35,356 nt of DNA from an uncultured Clostridia bacterium (GTDB lineage Bacteria > Bacillota > Clostridia > Christensenellales > Borkfalkiaceae). Shown piece by piece: positions 29,764-35,356 of this stretch (position 1 is the first letter of the stretch; each line of letters opens with the position of its first letter). Below the pieces are notes generated by a model that ran no database searches, was not told the origin of the DNA, and worked only from the letters and a program-made list of their open reading frames with translations. A program made the position numbers and the translations under genes. Location: contig CALVPX010000016.1 in the NCBI GenBank assembly GCA_944354265.1, positions 1 through 35,356 of the forward strand. Direction: 5' to 3'.

Positions 29764-32700
29764 TTACTGCCCGTCCTCATAGGCAGGTTCGTCCTGTGCC
29801 TCTTCGGCCTGAGGCTCGGCATATGTCTGCTCGGGTTGAGACTGTCCGTAGGATTGTTCAGTCGGTTGGTCGGAGAGTTGCTCTGTCTGAGGCTGCCCGT
29901 ATGACTGTCCGTCCTGAGGCTGCTCCGGCTGAGGCTCAACTGCGGGGGCGGGCTGACCTTGCGCGTAATCATTTGCGCCGTATTCAGCGCCCTCTTCCAC
30001 AGCTTGTTCAAGCCCCTCTTCGCCTTCTATTGCCGACTTTGCGCGCCTGTAGCGGACGTAGAGCACTATGTCTGCCACGAGGAGTGCCACGAAGATTACC
30101 GCGAGCACTATTACCGTTGCAACCTGCCAAGGAATGAACCTTGCCGCCATGAGAGCCATGGGTGCGCCCGCTGCGACGGGGGTTGTGTTTTCGCCGCCTT
30201 CAGGATTTTCGGGATTGTTGTCGCCGTTTTCAAGCCTGTCGCGCGCCCTTATGATGAGTATTGCGATGATAATTTCGATTATGATGAGAATTATCAACAG
30301 GATTATCAGCCACAACAGGTCGATTATCCAATCGCCGGGAACGACGGAAAAGGTTATTTCCTTGCCGTCGGTTGAGCCGTCAGACCACTCGTAATTGTCG
30401 GGGTCGGTGAGGGTTACATCTGCGGTGTAGTCGCCCTCGTCCTTGACGACGTTGCCGGTGATATCCATTACATCGTCGTCGAAGCCTTCTGGAATGTAGA
30501 CCTGCTCCTCGCCGTTGCCTTCGATTTCGCCGCCCGAAGCGGGAATTTGGACTACCGCCTTATTTATCACGAAGTCGCACTCGCCGCCCTCCCTTATTTC
30601 ATAGTTGAGGGTATCGGCAATGCTTGCCGTGATGTGGTAGGAGCCCGCGTTGACCGCCGCATATGCGCCGCCTATCATGGTGGCCTTGTCGCCGCTGACG
30701 GAATAATCAAAGGTTATTGTGTCGCCGTTGACGAGCTGATCTGCACTGACGGATGCCACGGGAGCCTGTGCGCTGCCGTTGTAAGTCAGCTGCGTATTGC
30801 TCCAACCGACGGTGACCTGCTTGGCGTAGATTGAGACGTTGAGCCTTACATAGTAGTAACCGTCCTCGTAGCCCTCGACGCCCGTCCAATCGTAGTTGAC
30901 GGTGTCGACCTCTATGCGGGCGAGGTAGCCGTCGTTTACCACTCCGGGATAGACGGAGGCTGCGTCCTCTGCCGCCCACTGCCACTGTGCGCCCTGTGCG
31001 GCGCCGTTGAGAGTGCCGGCTATGAGCTCGGTGCTGCTCAAAGGAGTGCCGTACTCGTACGAAGGCTGACCGAGCGAAGGTGCGGACACGTCGATATCGG
31101 TAGAGGGCTGAGGTTTGACGACGGGCACTTCCACGGTAGTTTCGTACTCGCCAGTATCGGGGTTGTAGCCGGGAACATCAGTCCAATCGTAGTTGTCGTC
31201 GTCGACGGGGATAGTTACCTCTATGCCCTCCTCGCCCTCTTCGACGGTGGGAGTCTGTTCGGGATCTTTCCACTCCCAATCGCCGGGAAGTTCGATATCG
31301 CCGACGGGGTCGCCCTCTTCAAGCTCGCCCTCGATATCGGGAGGTGTGGGAAGTTCGTTCACGGGAGCCTTTGCAATTTCAAAGGTTGCGCCTATGCTGC
31401 CCGTGTAGTTGCCCGTGCCCGTGAGGGTTATCGCGGCCGTGCCGGCATTGACGTTGTTGGAATAGCTTACCGTGTAGTCGCCGTCGGTGATGGGAATGTT
31501 GCCGTCGGCTATGGTAAACGTTGCCTGCTGTGCGCCGCCGTTGTATACATACTCGCCCGTAACCGTAAGCGTTGCCTTGTTAATGTCGCGGGGAGTTATG
31601 GTGAGGGTTGCCGTGACGGGGTCGACCTCGTAGTGATTTTCATCGCCGTAGAAGTAAGCCGTTACGGTGTATACGCCCGCATCAATTTGAGGATTGTTGC
31701 TGTAGGCGACGGTCATGCCCTCGGGCAGGCTGCCCGCCACGAGAATGTAGTGAGCGGTGCCGTCGTACTCGAATGTGGCGTCTGCGAAGATTACTCCGCT
31801 CATGTCGTACTCAGCCTTGTTGACGGGAACTTCAACATCCGTTTCGTACTCGCCCGTTTCGGGGTTGTAACCGGGGATATCCGTCCAATCGTAATTGTCG
31901 TCATCGACGGGGATTGTTACGGTTATGCCCTCTTCGCCCTCTTCGACGGTGGGAGTCTGTTCGGGATCCTTCCACTCCCAATCGTCGGGAAGGTCTATGT
32001 CGCCCACGGGATCGCCGTAGGTCAGTTCGCCGTCGATTTGAGGAAGCTGAGGCACTGTGGGGGTCGCCTTGTTGACTGTTACGGTGACGGTTGTGGTGTA
32101 ATAGCCGTCTTCGTAGCCCTCTACACCTTCCCAATTATAGTTTTTATCGTCGACCGCAATTGTAACTTCGTACAGCGTCTTGTTGCTGTCGGAAACGGCG
32201 GGAACTATATCGCCGTCAACCCACTGCCAACCGCCTTCAAGCTTAATTTCTGAGAGCGACTGACCGTAAGTGAGGGTGCCCGTTGAGGGGGTCACAGGGA
32301 GAACTGCGTTTGCCTTTTCGATGAAGAGCATGACCTCCTCGCCGGAAAGTTTGTAGTTTTCAACCTTGCCGCCCGTTACGTCGATTATTGTGGCCGTCAG
32401 CGAATAGTTGCCGGCGTCGTTCAGCTTGTGATTTTCCGCCGTATTGCCGTCGCAGACGATATGGATAATGACAACTTCGCCGTCGACAACGAGCGCGGTA
32501 TTGGCTTCGGCGCCGATTATGTGGCCGTCCTCGCTGTATGTTACGTGAATTTCGCCGTTGACAACTTCGGCGCTGTCGCCCGAAACCGTCCAATCGATGG
32601 TCAGGGTCTTAACGGTTATCTCGTAGGCGTCCTCGCCGCCGAGCAAGGTTATATTATAGTTGTCGTCGAGCACGCTTAATGTTACGTCGTACAGGCCTAT

Positions 32701-35356
32701 GTCGTCGCCCTGCCTTGCCCTTGTTGAAAGCGAGTAAACTTCAGACTGTTCGTCGCCTTCGGCGAGGCCGAGTTCGGAGGTTATCGTACCGGAAATATCG
32801 GCTATCTGTTCGCCGTATACGCTTGAATGACCCTCGTTTACCGTTACGGTGATAGAGCGCTTTGCTATGCCCCATGTAATCTGCCTGTCGGCAGTTGTGC
32901 CGTCCGACCACTCGTAGTTTGCGGGATCGTCAAGAGAGACGGTTGCGTTGTAGCTGCCGGCATTGATTGCCGTTCCGCCAATCACGCTGTAATATTCGCC
33001 GTCCTCAACGCCCGTAAGGCTGCGGCCGTCATACACGAGGCCTGTCGCCGCCGTGGGTATTGTAACCTTTACCTTATTGACGGGAACTTTTATCTCCGTC
33101 TCATACTCGCCCGTATCGGGGTTGTAGCCGTCCACACCCGTCCAATCGTAGTTGTCGTCGTCGACGGGGATTGTAACGGTTATGCCGTTCTCGCCCTCTT
33201 CAACGGTGGGAGTCTGTTCGGGATCCTTCCACTCCCATTCGTCGTCAAGCTCTATGTCGCCGACGGGGTCGCCGTAGGTTATATCGCCGTCGATTTGAGG
33301 AAGCTGAGGCACTTCGGGGGTCGCCTTGTTGAGGGTGACTTCTACAAGCACGGTGAGATAGCCGTCCTCATAGCCGTCGACGCCCGTCCAATTGAAGTTG
33401 TCGGTATCGACTGCGATGCGCGCATAGTAGCCGTCGTTTGTGACGGTGGGAACTATTGTGCCGTCCACCCACTGCCATGTTGCGCCTTCGGCGACGCCGA
33501 AGTTGTTTGCGCCTGCGGTGAGGCCTATATCCGCAAGATTTACGCCGTATGTCAGGCCGCTCTGTGCAACGGGTGCGCTGACGTTGGGCGTTGCGGGATT
33601 TACGGGAACTTCAACTTCCGTCTCATACTCGCCCGTTTCGGGGTTGTATCCGTCCACACCCGTCCAATCGTAGTTGTCGTCATCGACAGGGATTGTAACG
33701 GTTATGCCGTTCTCGCCCTCTTCAACGGTGGGAGTCTGTTCGGGATCCTTCCACTCCCAATCATCGGGGAGCTCTATGTCGCCGACGGGGTCGCCGTAGG
33801 TTATGTCGCCGTCGATTTCGGGAGCTGTGGGTATGGTGGGCGTAGCCTTGCCAATCGTGAAGTTGGCGCTTATGCTGCCCTTGTAGTTGCCGTCCGCCGT
33901 GGCGGTGAGGGTTATCGTCGCCGTGCCGGCGTTGACGTTATTGGAATAGCCTACCATGTAGTCGTTGGCGGTTATCGTTATGTCGCCGTCGGTTATGGTA
34001 AACGTTGCCCTCTGCTCGCCTTTGTCGTAGGTATATTCGCCCGTAACTTCAAGCGTTGCCTTGGCAATGTCGCGCTTCGTTATGGTAAGCGTTGCAGTCA
34101 TGGGTTCAAGCTGCGCATAGTTATCTTCCATAACAAAGCTTGCCGTCACCGTCAGACTTCCTACATTTGTCAGCGAGTTATCGGTGTAAACCACTTCCTT
34201 GACGCCTTCAGGCAAATCGCCCGTCACTGTCAAAGTGTGTTCCTTGCCGTCATAGACGTACATGGCACTCGTGAATGTCAGTTCGCCCGGCTCGACGGTC
34301 GCGTCGTTGATTGCCCATGCGAGAGAATAGATATCTTCAGGTACATTCTCAAGCACATAGTTTACGCTGTCATACTCAAACGTCACAGTTGCCGTGTAGT
34401 TGCCTGCATCAGTCTCAACATACTCGCCGCCGAGTACAGCCGTCACGCCGTCGGGAAGATTTATGACATTTACACGCCAAGGCGTACCGTCATAAGTAAA
34501 CGGCGCAACATAATCCCACGCCACTTCACTCATGTCATATGAAGCCTGCGTTATCTCGTACTCAGGGCTTATTACATTTGCAGGAAGCTTGTAGTTTCCG
34601 GCGTATTCGCCGCTCAGCCCTGTTGCATAATACGTGAATGTGCCGACATTTACGTTGTCGTTATCTGCACTCAACGCTATGCTGACTTTGACGTCTTCGC
34701 CTTCTACTACATTTCCGAGCGTGACTGTAGCTACCTTCGCGTCGCCGTCATATACAAGCTCTTCTGCTGTAAACTCACTCCAATCAAGCTCGACTTCACG
34801 CTGCGAAATCGTGAATTCAAGTTCGTCGCTGGCTGCTCCGTAGCTTGCCGTCGCCGCCTGGCTTACTACTACTTTGTAGCTGCCGGCGTCTGTAGGTGCG
34901 ATTCCCAACGCTGCGCTGTAGTTATCCGCTGCGCTGTACCACGTTATTGTCACGACGCCTGCGCTCGGCGTTGTATAGGCTGGATCGCTTACTTCCTCGC
35001 CGTCATATTCCTTACCAGGATTCGTCGTGATTTCTAGCGAGCCGGGCGCCTGCGTTATCGTGTACGTGCCGGGAACAAACGTTATGTCGTAGTTATCATC
35101 AAGGCACTCGCCTTCTATCGCGTATGCGTAGCCTACCGTGCCCGTGCTTGTTGCTTCTGTGCTCAAGCTGTAGACGGTTTCTGCTGCATCTACCAGACTT
35201 CCGCTCGTCACTCTCGCTGTCAGCGGCTCAAGCGCTGCTCCGTAGACGCTCGTCTTGCTATCTATCGTCACGGTGATTGCACGCTGCGAAATCGTGAATT
35301 CAAGTTCGTCGCTGGCTGCTCCGTAGCTTGCCGTCGCCGCCTGGCTTACTACTACT
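29764..35356 (-). CDS. Giant MBG/YDG-repeat surface protein (5' end outside window)
   Basis: The reading frame is open from the stop at 29764 to the window edge, at least 1863 residues, with no true start inside. The ectodomain is a string of MBG/YDG-type beta domains with recurring Y-x-G-x-x, AGxYxATV and NYxW patterns, as in Bacillota adhesins. A module with GDPVGDIELPDDWEWKDPEQ and DNYDWTGVDGYNP occurs four times. Near the C-terminus are two hydrophobic helices (about 30256-30330 and 30055-30138), then a Gln/Pro/Glu-rich tail. There is no LPxTG motif. Function is probably adhesion or cell-surface architecture. Repeat DNA is very similar between copies. Confidence 0.88.
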   Translation of the reverse strand, partial: VVVSQAATASYGAASDELEFTISQRAITVTIDSKTSVYGAALEPLTARVTSGSLVDAAETVYSLSTEATSTGTVGYAYAIEGECLDDNYDITFVPGTYTITQAPGSLEITTNPGKEYDGEEVSDPAYTTPSAGVVTITWYSAADNYSAALGIAPTDAGSYKVVVSQAATASYGAASDELEFTISQREVELDWSEFTAEELVYDGDAKVATVTLGNVVEGEDVKVSIALSADNDNVNVGTFTYYATGLSGEYAGNYKLPANVISPEYEITQASYDMSEVAWDYVAPFTYDGTPWRVNVINLPDGVTAVLGGEYVETDAGNYTATVTFEYDSVNYVLENVPEDIYSLAWAINDATVEPGELTFTSAMYVYDGKEHTLTVTGDLPEGVKEVVYTDNSLTNVGSLTVTASFVMEDNYAQLEPMTATLTITKRDIAKATLEVTGEYTYDKGEQRATFTITDGDITITANDYMVGYSNNVNAGTATITLTATADGNYKGSISANFTIGKATPTIPTAPEIDGDITYGDPVGDIELPDDWEWKDPEQTPTVEEGENGITVTIPVDDDNYDWTGVDGYNPETGEYETEVEVPVNPATPNVSAPVAQSGLTYGVNLADIGLTAGANNFGVAEGATWQWVDGTIVPTVTNDGYYARIAVDTDNFNWTGVDGYEDGYLTVLVEVTLNKATPEVPQLPQIDGDITYGDPVGDIELDDEWEWKDPEQTPTVEEGENGITVTIPVDDDNYDWTGVDGYNPDTGEYETEIKVPVNKVKVTIPTAATGLVYDGRSLTGVEDGEYYSVIGGTAINAGSYNATVSLDDPANYEWSDGTTADRQITWGIAKRSITVTVNEGHSSVYGEQIADISGTITSELGLAEGDEQSEVYSLSTRARQGDDIGLYDVTLSVLDDNYNITLLGGEDAYEITVKTLTIDWTVSGDSAEVVNGEIHVTYSEDGHIIGAEANTALVVDGEVVIIHIVCDGNTAENHKLNDAGNYSLTATIIDVTGGKVENYKLSGEEVMLFIEKANAVLPVTPSTGTLTYGQSLSEIKLEGGWQWVDGDIVPAVSDSNKTLYEVTIAVDDKNYNWEGVEGYEDGYYTTTVTVTVNKATPTVPQLPQIDGELTYGDPVGDIDLPDDWEWKDPEQTPTVEEGEEGITVTIPVDDDNYDWTDIPGYNPETGEYETDVEVPVNKAEYDMSGVIFADATFEYDGTAHYILVAGSLPEGMTVAYSNNPQIDAGVYTVTAYFYGDENHYEVDPVTATLTITPRDINKATLTVTGEYVYNGGAQQATFTIADGNIPITDGDYTVSYSNNVNAGTAAITLTGTGNYTGSIGATFEIAKAPVNELPTPPDIEGELEEGDPVGDIELPGDWEWKDPEQTPTVEEGEEGIEVTIPVDDDNYDWTDVPGYNPDTGEYETTVEVPVVKPQPSTDIDVSAPSLGQPSYEYGTPLSSTELIAGTLNGAAQGAQWQWAAEDAASVYPGVVNDGYLARIEVDTVNYDWTGVEGYEDGYYYVRLNVSIYAKQVTVGWSNTQLTYNGSAQAPVASVSADQLVNGDTITFDYSVSGDKATMIGGAYAAVNAGSYHITASIADTLNYEIREGGECDFVINKAVVQIPASGGEIEGNGEEQVYIPEGFDDDVMDITGNVVKDEGDYTADVTLTDPDNYEWSDGSTDGKEITFSVVPGDWIIDLLWLIILLIILIIIEIIIAILIIRARDRLENGDNNPENPEGGENTTPVAAGAPMALMAARFIPWQVATVIVLAVIFVALLVADIVLYVRYRRAKSAIEGEEGLEQAVEEGAEYGANDYAQGQPAPAVEPQPEQPQDGQSYGQPQTEQLSDQPTEQSYGQSQPEQTYAEPQAEEAQDEPAYEDGQ
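31122..31352 (-). repeat. W-rich module of surface protein, copy D
   Basis: It encodes IEGELEEGDPVGDIELPG then DWEWKDPEQTPTVEEGEEG and DDDNYDWTDVPGYNP. It is the most diverged of the four copies. Confidence 0.8.
31818..32059 (-). repeat. W-rich module of surface protein, copy C
   Basis: It encodes IDGELTYGDPVGDIDLPDD then WEWKDPEQTPTVEEGEEG and DDDNYDWTDIPGYNP, close to copy D in protein and DNA. Confidence 0.8.
33078..33318 (-). repeat. W-rich module of surface protein, copy B
   Basis: It encodes IDGDITYGDPVGDIELDDE then WEWKDPEQTPTVEEGENG and DDDNYDWTGVDGYNP, nearly identical to copy A. Confidence 0.8.
33601..33840 (-). repeat. W-rich module of surface protein, copy A
   Basis: It encodes IDGDITYGDPVGDIELPDD then WEWKDPEQTPTVEEGENG and DDDNYDWTGVDGYNP, nearly identical to copy B. 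Confidence 0.8.
34797..35356 (-). repeat. 483-bp periodic repeat running off the window
   Basis: Bases 34797-34873 and 35280-35356 are identical over all 77 positions available, a period of 483 bases (161 codons). The second copy is cut by the window edge. The identity covers SQAATASYGAASDELEFTISQR and then stops, so the repeated block lies mainly upstream of this point. Confidence 0.85.

Noticed and set aside
31633-32253. A 206-codon plus-strand frame inside the adhesin gene
   Set aside because: Same antisense shadow as above, with the same repeated phrases.
32827-34542. A 571-codon open frame on the plus strand opposite the giant surface protein
   Set aside because: It is antisense to the repeat modules, repeats with the same period, has odd composition (runs of Val, Ile, Gly) and no ribosome binding site. 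It reflects low stop-codon frequency in the complement of the repeats.

Overview
The window looks like the chromosome of an uncultured, mid-GC member of the Bacillota, most likely a gut Clostridia lineage. This is inferred from AGGAGG-type ribosome binding sites, consensus sigma-A promoters, an L27 precursor with a cleavable N-terminus, a NifS/NifU iron-sulfur pair, a MetH split from its reactivation domain, and an enormous MBG/YDG-type repeat adhesin. No rRNA or tRNA gene was seen. Most genes lie on the minus strand; only a small helical protein (2060-2500) and an ABC transporter (26588-29596) are on the plus strand.

Layout. 1-486: dispersed repeat and a terminator. 487-1842: a GNAT acetyltransferase, then rpmA and rplU behind an L21-type leader. 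2060-3402: a ferritin-like helical protein convergent with an AraC regulator whose promoter predicts a leaderless mRNA. 3528-4267: an IS200-type element with TnpA only. 4365-6678: a YuaF/NfeD-like protein followed by a flotillin. 6872-8299: a DUF2310-like zinc-ribbon protein and a TIGR04076-like/HMA fusion. 8480-9930: a markedly AT-rich island with its own promoter, a small membrane protein, a secreted unknown protein and a terminator. 10363-13085: RlmD-type rRNA methyltransferase, GNAT, ACT protein and an unknown protein. 13425-16567: trpS, DUF5685, a J-like protein with a Cys-rich tail, and a membrane protein. 16959-18140: an MGDG-synthase-like glycosyltransferase. 18577-22390: metF, MetH activation domain and metH, joined by 4-bp overlaps. 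22651-26296: nifS, nifU, an ATPase and a TtcA-like thiolase. 26588-29596: a MacB-type ABC transporter under a consensus promoter carrying a perfect palindrome. 29764-35356: the C-terminal part of a giant surface protein whose start lies beyond the window.

Functional themes. The nifS-nifU-ttcA set joins sulfur mobilisation and cluster assembly to an iron-sulfur-dependent tRNA thiolase. The met operon joins methyl-THF production, methyl transfer and cobalamin reactivation. The flotillin pair, the glycosyltransferase, the ABC exporter and the adhesin are envelope functions.

Between genes there is unusually rich repeat structure: MITE-like elements ending in GTCATTTCGACC/GCTCAAGATGAC variants, a 34-bp dispersed palindrome, a GCGCC-GGCGCATAATT family, and many long GC-rich hairpins. 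The strongest candidates for something new are the DUF5685/J-protein pair with isoprenoid-synthase-like acidic motifs, the TIGR04076-HMA fusion, the AT-rich secreted cassette, a repeat element bracketed by 26-bp direct repeats at the metH terminator, and the palindromic operators at the nifS and ABC promoters. I saw no CRISPR array, prophage or complete defence system.
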